Below, one piece after another: positions 6,569-14,702 of a DNA stretch of 33,512 nucleotides (positions within the stretch are counted from its first letter, which is position 1; every line of letters starts with the position of its first letter). The translations under genes and the position numbers were made by a program. The notes below the pieces were generated by a model. The model made no database searches and was not told the DNA's origin. It was given only the letters and a program-made list of their open reading frames with translations. Origin of the DNA: Pseudoselenomonas ruminantium (GTDB lineage: Bacteria > Bacillota > Negativicutes > Selenomonadales > Selenomonadaceae); contig DFHU01000020.1 in the NCBI GenBank assembly GCA_002373045.1, forward strand, positions 1 to 33,512. The letters are read 5' to 3'.

Positions 6569-8260
6569 TCACAGGCAAAAATACTTCGTCAGGAAATAGG
6601 TTCTCTCCCAATCCAGAATCTTTCTCCGGGATTCCTTCTCCGGGTGAATATTGAACTCGTCAAAGACCATCACTTCCTTGTTCTTCAAGTCATAAAGCGG
6701 CCATTCGTGCGCTTTGCCGTCGGGGGAATCTTTCGCGCTTAATGACGGGTTGCCGGTCTTGGCGAACTGAACCCACATCCTGCGCATGGTCTTTGAGAAG
6801 ATCTCATCAAATGCTCTTCCCGTCTCTAAGGTTTGTTCCGGGTGTTTGAGCACTGATGCCAGCTCTACCGCATGCCCACTCTTCATCAGCGGTACAGAGG
6901 CTTCAACCGTGAAGTAATAGGTGTAGGATTTTCCGCCGGCTTTTGTCTGATTCTCCGACAGTCTGAACAGCGGCGCGATAAACCAGATTTGGTCGTACAG
7001 CCTGCAAAGCGGTTCGTAACGATCTCCCTTGATGTCCTTGCAGAAGCTCTCGACGAGCGCTTTCTCCTTGTCCGTAAGCTGTGTGCTGCTCTTAGCCCAG
7101 CGTTTGCCGTAGAAATCCATGAACGGCTCTATGCCGCCGCTTGAGACCATGAAGTAGTTCATTTCGTCTTTGTTGCAGCCCTGCAGGAAATCTATATCCT
7201 TTGCCGCGCCGTTGGCATACGCTTCATAGGGATCCATGGGCAGATAAATTCCGTCCCGTTCCGGCATTACGCGCAATCCGAGTACCGTTGCTTCTTTCAC
7301 CAACTTCTGGACATCTACTTTCTGGAGATCAGCGACGGTTTTGCAGCCAAGAATCTCCATCAATTCATTCGTACACCCGACAGCCTGCTCTGTTGACCTC
7401 GTGAAAACGATGCCGCCGCTCTGAGCAATGACTCTCTGGAAATACTTGTGCGAGCCTTGAATCAAGGGAAGCTGACAGACACTGCCGCCGCCGGCGGACT
7501 CACCGAAGATCGTTACGTTTTCAGGGTCTCCGCCGAAGCCCGCAATGTTCTCGTGTACCCATTTCAATGCCATTACCTGATCCATGAGGCCTAAGTTCTG
7601 CGCGTCCGGGTAGTCCTTGCCGTCAGGAAGATGGGACAAATGGAAGAAACCGAACACGCCGAGTCTGTACTCGATGCTTACAGCGATTACATCAGGATTT
7701 TCCTTGACAAAATTATGCAGTTCATACGAAGGGTCAACCGTTCCGCCCATCTCATAAGCTCCGCCGTGTATCCACACCATGACAGGCTTTTTCTTCGCAG
7801 AGGCTTCAGCCGCTTTCCAGACGTTCAAATACAGGCAATCTTCACCCTGAACGTAAAGGGAAGCCGTTTCATATAAACCTTCATCCTGTACAGGAGCTTT
7901 CCCGTTGTAATACGCCTCATACACGCCATCATCAGGCACGACATCCACAGGCGCTTTCCAGCGCAATTCACCTACTGGCTGTCTGCCCACAAACGGAATA
8001 CCCTTGTAGGCGATTACGCCCTCATTCTTCCTGCCGACGAAGGTACCATTGACGCACTTGACCGCGAGCGACTGGTCATAGCTGCCAGCGGAAATCCGTT
8101 TGTTTTCGCCGTACTGTGCTCGCATCACCGCTTGCGCTTCGCTCAGCATTTTTGCATCCTCTGCCGCTGAACCGTGCCCAAAAGTACACAGGCAAGCGGC
8201 GAAACTGAACGCCATAAGCATGGCGCAAAAGAAACTGCACACTTTTCTTGAGATGTTCAT
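6569..8260 (-). CDS. secreted type-B carboxylesterase, copy 3 of three (first in the operon)
   Basis: This 563-residue paralogue is the promoter-proximal gene. It has an N-terminal signal sequence that could be cut by signal peptidase I (after GHGSA, near residue 32) or be a lipoprotein signal (FAAC, Cys 23). It carries EDCLYLNVW, oxyanion HGGA, nucleophile GESAGG (Ser 255), Glu 366 in GCNKDE and His 463 in SGHAVEL, so the triad is complete. It is the most divergent copy at the N-terminus, yet its C-terminal 60 residues are nearly identical to copy 2. The ribosome site GGAGGAAGGAAT lies just upstream. The intergenic spacers around copies 1-2 and 2-3 are alike too, so the duplicated unit included the ribosome site. 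Confidence 0.93.
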   Translation of the reverse strand: MNISRKVCSFFCAMLMAFSFAACLCTFGHGSAAEDAKMLSEAQAVMRAQYGENKRISAGSYDQSLAVKCVNGTFVGRKNEGVIAYKGIPFVGRQPVGELRWKAPVDVVPDDGVYEAYYNGKAPVQDEGLYETASLYVQGEDCLYLNVWKAAEASAKKKPVMVWIHGGAYEMGGTVDPSYELHNFVKENPDVIAVSIEYRLGVFGFFHLSHLPDGKDYPDAQNLGLMDQVMALKWVHENIAGFGGDPENVTIFGESAGGGSVCQLPLIQGSHKYFQRVIAQSGGIVFTRSTEQAVGCTNELMEILGCKTVADLQKVDVQKLVKEATVLGLRVMPERDGIYLPMDPYEAYANGAAKDIDFLQGCNKDEMNYFMVSSGGIEPFMDFYGKRWAKSSTQLTDKEKALVESFCKDIKGDRYEPLCRLYDQIWFIAPLFRLSENQTKAGGKSYTYYFTVEASVPLMKSGHAVELASVLKHPEQTLETGRAFDEIFSKTMRRMWVQFAKTGNPSLSAKDSPDGKAHEWPLYDLKNKEVMVFDEFNIHPEKESRRKILDWERTYFLTKYFCL

Positions 8261-8361
8261 ATTCCTTCCTCCTTTCCTCTTTCCCCTTGCTTCAACTATT
8301 TTGCACGTTTACGGATTCACCTCCCGCTTCATTCTCGTTTCGCCCTGCTGCTTCAAAATTA

Positions 8362-8390
8362 TTTATCAAAATATTAAGAATATTATTCAA
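8362..8390 (-). promoter_or_regulatory. candidate promoter of the esterase operon
   Basis: Read on the minus strand, TTGAAT (8390-8385), a 17-base spacer and GATAAA (8367-8362) give a 4/6 plus 4/6 match in an AT-rich stretch about 100 bases before the first esterase gene. The matches are moderate. Nothing else is seen in the 210 bases between the esterase start and the SYLF-gene terminator. Confidence 0.3.
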
Positions 8391-8470
8391 ACATTTATTC
8401 GACGCAAAGCCTCGATTTTCCTTCTGGCATAAAAAATTTCACAAAGAATATCATCGTAATGAATACACGC

Positions 8471-8518
8471 AAAAAGGACATCAGAGCATTGGTTTTACCG
8501 AATTTCTGATGTCCTTTT
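8471..8518 (-). terminator. intrinsic terminator of the RND/SYLF operon
   Basis: A perfect 14-bp inverted repeat, AAAAGGACATCAGA (8472-8485) with TCTGATGTCCTTTT (8505-8518), lies 10 bases beyond the stop of the SYLF gene. On the minus strand the stem ends in a T-run. It could also work in the other direction. Confidence 0.85.
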
Positions 8519-8528
8519 GCTGTGGCAA

Positions 8529-9110
8529 TCATTGCTGATTTAATTTCTTGTAAGGATAAATTTTTGTTCCTTTTATAGAAGCATCCAGCGCCAGTCCCTT
8601 TTTCGTCATCTGGTACACCCAGATTCCGTTAGCGGCGAGAGAGGCACCTTCTACAGCACCGCCTGCCTGACCGTCGCTGGCTGAGGCTTCGGCTGAGCTG
8701 GCGAACTTGATGTCACCCGAGATAAAGGAGTTCCAGGCTCTTTCCGTACTGATGACGAAAATCAAATCATACTCTTTCACACCCAATCCGATGCCTATGC
8801 CCATTTCCTTCATGCGCATATAGATTTTTTCACCGGTGGTATTGTTTACCGCCAAGCCTCTGCCGTGTGCGTCACCGAGCAAGCCCAACTTTATGCCCGT
8901 ATTGCTCAAGGTGGCGTAAGCGTAGCAGTTTTTGATGACATTTTCCGCAGAGGGAACCTTGGCATAGAGGTTTTGCAGCGCCTTTTCCTGCAGGCTTTCG
9001 ATTTGCGCCCGTTCCTTGGCGATTTTTTCCTGACTGGTGGCCGCAAAGACTGTGGACGTCATCAGGCAGACCATAAGCGCTGCCATCAGCAATGTAAGCC
9101 ATTTTTTCAT
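8529..9110 (-). CDS. secreted SYLF-domain (YSC84-type) protein
   Basis: This 193-residue protein has a clear signal peptide (MKKWLTLLMAALMVCLMTSTVFA, cut near residue 23-24). A short helical stretch (IAKERAQIESLQEKALQNLY) precedes the SYLF body, with GRGLAVNNTTGEKIYMRMKE, GIGIGLGVKEYDLIFVI, the Ala/Ser-rich region around 140-160 and a final GLALDASIKGTKIYPYKKLN. SYLF domains are known as lipid-binding modules, and bacterial exported ones are poorly understood. The gene begins 16 bases after the RND pump gene, with ribosome site GAGGTGATAAG, so it is the third gene of that operon. A role in outer-membrane or periplasmic lipid contact near the pump is inference only. Confidence 0.87.
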   Translation of the reverse strand: MKKWLTLLMAALMVCLMTSTVFAATSQEKIAKERAQIESLQEKALQNLYAKVPSAENVIKNCYAYATLSNTGIKLGLLGDAHGRGLAVNNTTGEKIYMRMKEMGIGIGLGVKEYDLIFVISTERAWNSFISGDIKFASSAEASASDGQAGGAVEGASLAANGIWVYQMTKKGLALDASIKGTKIYPYKKLNQQ

Positions 9111-9126
9111 ACCTTATCACCTCGTA

Positions 9127-12100
9127 TCATTCTTTTACAGCAGTCTCTGGCAGCGCTGTGGGGGCGTTTTTCTTGCCTGCGAGTTTCATCGCTACCCAGA
9201 CGACGATAACGTAGAGTACGGGAATCAGGAAAATTCCCAGACAGGTGGCAAAGAGCATACCACCGACAACAGCCGTGCCCATGCTGTTTCTGGCCGCTGC
9301 ACCGGCGCCATGAGCCATGGCCAGCGGCAGACAGCCAATGATAAAGGCCAGCGAGGTCATAATAATGGGGCGCAAACGCAGCCCTGCGGCTTCAATCGCC
9401 GCCTTCACCGGCTCCATGCCATGATCCACACGGACTTTGGCAAATTCCACGATAAGGATGGCGTTTTTGGCTGCCAGTCCCATAATCATGATGACACCAA
9501 TCTGCATATAGACCGTGTTCTGCAAACCGGGGTTGAAATGCCCAAAGCTGAGTTCCAGCATCAACAGCGCGAACTGCACAAAGAATGCGCCGAAAAGTCC
9601 TGTGGGTATCGTGAGTAGTACCGCAAAGGGAACGCTCCAGCTTTCATAGAGAGCCGCCAGGCACAGGAAGACAAACAACAGCGAGAGGGCCATAACCTGA
9701 CCGGTAGAGCTGGCAGATTTCTTTTCCTCGCGGCTCTGGCCCGACCATTCGATATTAAAGCCTGCCGGTGCTGTCTGACGCACCACTTCTTCCATGGCAG
9801 CTAATGCCTGTCCGGAGCTGTAACCTTCACCGACACTTCCCTGTATGCTGATACTGCGTGTACCGTTGAAACGGGAGATGATGGATGTGGATGTGGAAAG
9901 TTTTGGCGTGAGCAGACTGTCCAGAGGAACCATATTGCCCTCGCGGTTACGCACATAATTGAACTTCAAGGCTTCCTTTTCACTGCGATACTGAGCATCA
10001 GACTGCATGATAACCTTGTAGTTGCGTCCGAACTGCATGAAGTCATTTATCTGGCTGCCACCGTAATTGACCTGCAGGGCCGTGAATACATCGGAGAGGT
10101 CTACGCCCAGCTGCTTTACCTTCTCACGGTTCACATCAAACTTACAGATGGGGGACTCAACAGAATATGTGGTATACACACCGGCAAGTTCCGGACGCTT
10201 ATTGGCTGCTGCCAAAAGTTCCTTGGTGATGGCATCCAGTTCCTTGTCCGTATGACCGGTCATATCCAGAAGTTCCATACTCCAGCCGCCCACCATGCCA
10301 AGGCCGGGCAGGGATGGCGTTTGGAAGGCCATAAGCTGAGCCTCCGGATGTTTTGCCTGTAGTTCATTGGCCTTGTTGACAATGGAGAAAATGCTAAGGT
10401 CGGAAGTGGGCCGCTTACTCCAGGAATCAAGGCTGATAAAGAATGTACCGGCATTGGCCTTATTGCCGTTAGACAGTACATCATAGCCGGCAATTTTCAT
10501 GACGTTCTTGACACCGGGAATCTCGCTGAACTCACCGCTCAGCGCATCCATGGTTTCCAAGGTGCGATTCAAAGAGGTGCCCTCCGGCATGGTAACCGAA
10601 GCGAGGAAATATCCCTGGTCTTCGTCCGGAACGAAGGTTGAGGGCAGCAGTTTGAAGCACAGCCCGGCGAGAACGCAGATTACCAGCAGGGAGGCCACAC
10701 TGACCTTGGCATGGTCGATGAACCAGCTCACCTTTCCTACATAGCGGTTCTGCGTGCGGTCAAACCAGTTGTTGAAGCCATCAAAGAAACGATCCAGAAT
10801 GTTTTTCTTTTTATTGGGGTCATGGGGTTTCATCAACAGTGCACATAACGCCGGTGTCAGAGTCAGGGCAATAAAGGCCGAAAGTGCCATGGATACGGCA
10901 ATGGTCAGGGCAAACTGACGATAGAGCACACCGGTTGTGCCGCCCAAGAAGGCGCAGGGAATAAATACTGCCGACAAGACAAAGGCAATGGCCACTACCG
11001 GCCCCTGTACTTCATCCATAGCGACTTCCGTTGCCTCCACCGGCCCTAAGCCGTCTTTTTTCATATGGGATTCCACGTTTTCGATAACGACGATGGCATC
11101 ATCGACCACCAGACCGATAGCCAGTACCATGGCAAAAAGTGTCAGGGTGTTAATGCTGAATCCCAGTGCCACAAAGCTGGCAAAGGTGCCGATAAGGGAT
11201 ACGGGGATAGCCAGCACCGGAATAAGCGTGGCCCGCCAGCTCTGCAAAAAGAGGAACACGATGAGGATAACCAGCATCAAGGCTTCCTTAAAGGTATTGA
11301 TTACTTCCGTGACGGATTCGTTGATATACTCCGTACTGTCGATAACGGGGATAAATACCAAATCATCGGGGAAGTTTTGCGCGGCTTCATCCAATACCTT
11401 TTTGACTTCGCTGATGGTCTCCATGGCATTGGCATCATCCGTCAGCTTGACACCAAATCCGGCACAGGGAGCACCATTGGCATCGGCAACCATGTTCGTG
11501 GACTTGGCACCTGTTTCGACGCGGGCAACATCCCGGAGAAATACATAGGAGCCATCCGGTTTGGCTTTTAAGATGACATTGCCAAATTCCTGCGGTGTGG
11601 TAAGGCGTCCCTGTACGCTGCCTGTATACTGCTTTTCCTGATTGGCTGGCACAGGCATCTGCCCGATAGTACCTGCCGGAGCCTGTACATTCTGCTCTTT
11701 GATGGCATCCTCAACATCTCCGACGGTCAGCCCTAAATCCGACAGGCGGTCAGGGTTAAGCCAGACACGCATAGCATACTGTGAGCCAAAGGTGCTGACA
11801 TCGCCGACACCTTTGATGCGTTTGAGGGCATCAATGATGTAGATGCTCGCATAATTCATGATAAAGGTGCGCTTAAATGTCCCATTGGGCGAATAAATCG
11901 CAAACATATAGGACATATCACTGGATGCCTTTTTGGTCGTAACGCCCACGTTCTGCACATCAGAAGGCAGGCTGGACGTGGCAATGGAGACATTATTCTG
12001 CACCAGCACCGAATCCATATCGCCGTTGGTGCCCAGGTCAAACTTTACATCCAGATTGTAACTGCCGGTATCATCAGAGCTCGAACTCATATAGGCCATG

Positions 12101-12321
12101 CCCTGCGTGCCGTTGATCTGCTGCTCAATGACCTGGGCTACCGCCTGATTGATAACACTGGCGTTAGCCCCCGTATAGGTGGTGCTCACGTTGACCGTGG
12201 GCTGCGTAATCTGCGGATACTGGGCTATAGGCAGACTCAGCCCGGAAAGTACACCCAGAATGACGATGATAATGGAGATGACAATGGCGAAGATGGGACG
12301 ATGAATAAAGAATCGTGACAC
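9127..12321 (-). CDS. AcrB-type RND efflux pump (HAE1 family)
   Basis: This 1064-residue inner-membrane proton antiporter of the hydrophobe/amphiphile efflux family exports drugs, bile salts or detergents through a periplasmic adaptor. It begins with FFIHRPIFAIVISIIIVILG and AQYPQITQPTVNVSTTYTGA, nearly invariant in AcrB homologues. The proton-relay residues are present: VVDDAIVVIENV in TM4 (Asp-Asp near 405) and AKNAILIVEFAK in TM10 (Lys). Two large periplasmic loops give the expected repeat. The start codon is GTG, supported by AAGGAGG 8 bases upstream and by the 13-base gap after the adaptor gene. No outer-membrane channel gene is in the operon. Confidence 0.96.
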   Translation of the reverse strand: MSRFFIHRPIFAIVISIIIVILGVLSGLSLPIAQYPQITQPTVNVSTTYTGANASVINQAVAQVIEQQINGTQGMAYMSSSSDDTGSYNLDVKFDLGTNGDMDSVLVQNNVSIATSSLPSDVQNVGVTTKKASSDMSYMFAIYSPNGTFKRTFIMNYASIYIIDALKRIKGVGDVSTFGSQYAMRVWLNPDRLSDLGLTVGDVEDAIKEQNVQAPAGTIGQMPVPANQEKQYTGSVQGRLTTPQEFGNVILKAKPDGSYVFLRDVARVETGAKSTNMVADANGAPCAGFGVKLTDDANAMETISEVKKVLDEAAQNFPDDLVFIPVIDSTEYINESVTEVINTFKEALMLVILIVFLFLQSWRATLIPVLAIPVSLIGTFASFVALGFSINTLTLFAMVLAIGLVVDDAIVVIENVESHMKKDGLGPVEATEVAMDEVQGPVVAIAFVLSAVFIPCAFLGGTTGVLYRQFALTIAVSMALSAFIALTLTPALCALLMKPHDPNKKKNILDRFFDGFNNWFDRTQNRYVGKVSWFIDHAKVSVASLLVICVLAGLCFKLLPSTFVPDEDQGYFLASVTMPEGTSLNRTLETMDALSGEFSEIPGVKNVMKIAGYDVLSNGNKANAGTFFISLDSWSKRPTSDLSIFSIVNKANELQAKHPEAQLMAFQTPSLPGLGMVGGWSMELLDMTGHTDKELDAITKELLAAANKRPELAGVYTTYSVESPICKFDVNREKVKQLGVDLSDVFTALQVNYGGSQINDFMQFGRNYKVIMQSDAQYRSEKEALKFNYVRNREGNMVPLDSLLTPKLSTSTSIISRFNGTRSISIQGSVGEGYSSGQALAAMEEVVRQTAPAGFNIEWSGQSREEKKSASSTGQVMALSLLFVFLCLAALYESWSVPFAVLLTIPTGLFGAFFVQFALLMLELSFGHFNPGLQNTVYMQIGVIMIMGLAAKNAILIVEFAKVRVDHGMEPVKAAIEAAGLRLRPIIMTSLAFIIGCLPLAMAHGAGAAARNSMGTAVVGGMLFATCLGIFLIPVLYVIVVWVAMKLAGKKNAPTALPETAVKE

Positions 12322-12334
12322 GTTCCTCGCCTCC

Positions 12335-13528
12335 TTACGATTTATCCGTGATTTCCGTAGATTCAGTAGTGGAGAAACCCATTTCCTCAGGTGTCACCAT
12401 GGTGACATCGATATCCTGTCCGGCCCGCAGCGTGGTCAGACCTTCCACAATGACCACATCAGTGGGCGATAATCCTTTCTCAATAATGTAATAACTGCCT
12501 ACTTTTTCACCCACTTTGACATTTTTGGAAATGGATTTACCGTCTTCTCCCACGACCAGCACAAAAGCCTCATCCAAGAGCTGCTGTACAGCCCGCTGGG
12601 GAACCAGTATAGCATTATCCGCCTTTACGCCTACCAGATGAACCTGTACGAACATTCCCGGCAGCAAAATACCATTCGGATTGGCAATAGTGGCTTCAAC
12701 CGTCAGCGAACCTGTATTGGTGGACAAAGCTCTGTCAGCCGTAATAATATTTCCTTCAAATGGATATTCCCTGCCATTGCTCAAGGTAATTTTTACTTTG
12801 GGCAGCGGCTGGTTGTCCGTATTGATATCTACGCCGGCTTCCATAGCTTCTGCCAATAGATTCAGATACTCTGTTTCACTGACGCTGAACTGGATATCGA
12901 TGGGGTCCATGGTGCCGATGGTCACGAGGTTGGTCGAACCTGCAGTCGCATAAGTTCCCACAGCTACATCATCTACAGCTACCCGGCCGCTCATGGGAGC
13001 GTAAACCACCGTATCATCAAGATTCTCCTGGGCTTTTTGCACGGCAGCCCGTTCGGCGGCCACCGTAGCCCTATACCCTTCCACATCGGCCCGTTTGTTG
13101 GTAAGGGTCTGTTCGGAAACGGCTCTGTCCTTCCACAGAGTTTCATAACGGCCCAGTTCCTCCTGAGCATTTCGCAGATTTGATTCAGCTTTGCTGAGTT
13201 CGGCCTGCGCGGAAATTACTGCCGTTTCATATTGACGGGAATCCAGCTTGTAAAGCGGCTGACCGGCGTAGACATAATCACCGCCGTCAAAGTATTTTTC
13301 CAAAACACTGCCCGAAACACGGGCATGTACCTGTACTTCTTCCTTGCCCTGCAAATGACCGGGATAGTTATAGCCCACCGCTGTATCCTGCTGCAATACC
13401 TGCATGGCCTTGACCGGTGTCTTGCCGGCCTGTGCTTCTTCCTGACTGCTGCCACAGCCTCCGACGATAAAACTGGCTATGAGTGCTGTGGCAGCCAATA
13501 AGCTGCCGGTTTTTTTCCATGAATGCAT
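12335..13528 (-). CDS. RND efflux adaptor lipoprotein (membrane fusion protein)
   Basis: This 397-residue periplasmic adaptor links the pump to an outer-membrane channel. The lipobox IVGGC (Cys 25) marks it as a lipoprotein. The order is that of AcrA: a first lipoyl half (VQVHARVSGSVLEKYFDGGDYVYAGQPLYKLD), an alpha-helical hairpin (about 100-170), a second lipoyl half (VYAPMSGRVAVDDVAVG), then the beta-barrel and membrane-proximal domains. It is first in the operon, 13 bases before the pump gene. The ribosome site AAGGAGGGG precedes the ATG at 13528. A near-palindrome TTGAATTTCAA (13566-13576) lies upstream, but I do not have enough to call it an operator. Confidence 0.95.
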   Translation of the reverse strand: MHSWKKTGSLLAATALIASFIVGGCGSSQEEAQAGKTPVKAMQVLQQDTAVGYNYPGHLQGKEEVQVHARVSGSVLEKYFDGGDYVYAGQPLYKLDSRQYETAVISAQAELSKAESNLRNAQEELGRYETLWKDRAVSEQTLTNKRADVEGYRATVAAERAAVQKAQENLDDTVVYAPMSGRVAVDDVAVGTYATAGSTNLVTIGTMDPIDIQFSVSETEYLNLLAEAMEAGVDINTDNQPLPKVKITLSNGREYPFEGNIITADRALSTNTGSLTVEATIANPNGILLPGMFVQVHLVGVKADNAILVPQRAVQQLLDEAFVLVVGEDGKSISKNVKVGEKVGSYYIIEKGLSPTDVVIVEGLTTLRAGQDIDVTMVTPEEMGFSTTESTEITDKS

Positions 13529-13780
13529 ATATAATCCCCTCCTTAGTCATAAACATACCGATATTTTGAATTTCAACAATAATCGCTCAATTCCTGCTAA
13601 ATGGCGTAAAATTTTTTAGAGTCAGCAACAGGGCAAGATTCCGGTGATGAAGTGCAGGGGCATTTCTCTGGGCTTGGACACTGTAAAAAAATGCTTTTTC
13701 ATGTTATGATAAATTGGATAAGATATAGAATAGGTTCGCTGTTAAAAAACGGCTTATAGGAAATCCGGGAGGAACTTTAC

Positions 13781-14596
13781 ATGAAATATAAGATGATTGC
13801 TTTGGATTTGGACGGTACGCTCAATAATGATGAGAAGGTCATTACGCCGCGTACCCGTGAGGCATTGTTGGCGGTGCAGAAGCAGGGAGTGATTGTCGCT
13901 CTGGTGTCCGGGCGGCAGGCTCCGGGATTGCAGAGAGAAGCAGATGCTTTGGAACTGGAAAAATATCATGGCCTGCGTATTTCCTATAATGGAGGGCGGA
14001 TTCAGGACGCCACGACGGGAGAAATCCTCTTTGACAGCGCCATCGACAACGAAACGGCGGTGGCTTTCCTGCGACATCTGGAGCAGTGGCCGGAATTATC
14101 ACCCATTGTTGATGATGGCAAGTTCATCTATACCACGGATGCGAGCCGGCATAAGGTTATGGATGAGAGCCGCAATAACAATTTGCAGGTCAAAATCGTG
14201 GATAATATCGCCGATGCCGTGGACTTTGCGCCGGTAAAGATTCTGACCGCAGCACCGAATGAAATCCTCGTGCCGCATCTGGCCGATATCCGCCGCGGCT
14301 TTGAAGATAAGCTGTCCTTCGTGCAGTCGGCTCCGTGGTTCTACGAGGGGACGGTAAAGGGCGTAAGCAAGAACAGCGCCTTAGACCAGGCATGTAAGCG
14401 TCTGGGCATTGCACCTGCCGAGGTCATGGCCTTTGGCGATGCGCAGAACGATATGAGCATGCTCGACTTTGCCGGGTACGGCGTGGCCATGGGCAACGCC
14501 TGCGACGAACTCAAGGCTATGGCCGATGAGATTACGGCGACCAATAATGAAGACGGTATTGCCGTGACGCTGGCGAAACACTTTAATATCGAATAA
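13781..14596 (+). CDS. Cof-type HAD-IIB phosphatase
   Basis: This 271-residue cytoplasmic hydrolase of the haloacid dehalogenase superfamily, Cof subfamily, usually acts on sugar phosphates, nucleotides or cofactor phosphates. Motif I is DLDGTL (Asp 9 and Asp 11), motif II is SGR (43-45), the Lys motif is GVSKNSAL and motif IV is GDAQNDMSM, all in the right order. The region between motifs II and III is the type C2B cap. GGGAGG lies about 11 bases before the ATG. It stands alone, divergent from the RND operon, and ends in its own terminator. The substrate cannot be predicted. Confidence 0.92.
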   Translation: MKYKMIALDLDGTLNNDEKVITPRTREALLAVQKQGVIVALVSGRQAPGLQREADALELEKYHGLRISYNGGRIQDATTGEILFDSAIDNETAVAFLRHLEQWPELSPIVDDGKFIYTTDASRHKVMDESRNNNLQVKIVDNIADAVDFAPVKILTAAPNEILVPHLADIRRGFEDKLSFVQSAPWFYEGTVKGVSKNSALDQACKRLGIAPAEVMAFGDAQNDMSMLDFAGYGVAMGNACDELKAMADEITATNNEDGIAVTLAKHFNIE

Positions 14597-14604
14597 CAAA
14601 GGCG

Positions 14605-14635
14605 AATCGCCGACTCAAAATAGTCGGCGATTTTT
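14605..14635 (+). terminator. intrinsic terminator after the HAD gene
   Basis: AATCGCCGACT (14605-14615) pairs perfectly with AGTCGGCGATT (14622-14632), with a 6-base loop and a T-run. It separates the HAD gene from the restriction-modification operon, which therefore needs its own promoter in 14636-14690. I see no clear one. Confidence 0.9.
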
Positions 14636-14702
14636 CGATATGGACTTTATAGGGTAAAAACACGGACAATGGCTCTGGTGAGGATTATCGAGGAGGATTA
14701 AC

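Noticed and set aside
6540..6611. Upstream extension of esterase copy 2 to 6611
   Set aside because: It overlaps the end of copy 3, adds 24 residues before an otherwise normal signal peptide, and has no ribosome site. AAGGAG before 6539 supports the shorter form.
10937..11571. Plus-strand frames of 170-200 codons opposite the AcrB-type pump
   Set aside because: They are antisense to conserved pump sequence including the TM4 Asp-Asp motif. They are by-products of codon composition.
13566..13576. TTGAATTTCAA near-palindrome upstream of the AcrA-like gene as an operator
   Set aside because: It is short, AT-rich and has a different half-site spacing from the MarR-type repeat at 23692-23704. No regulator is encoded nearby, so it is not supported as a feature.
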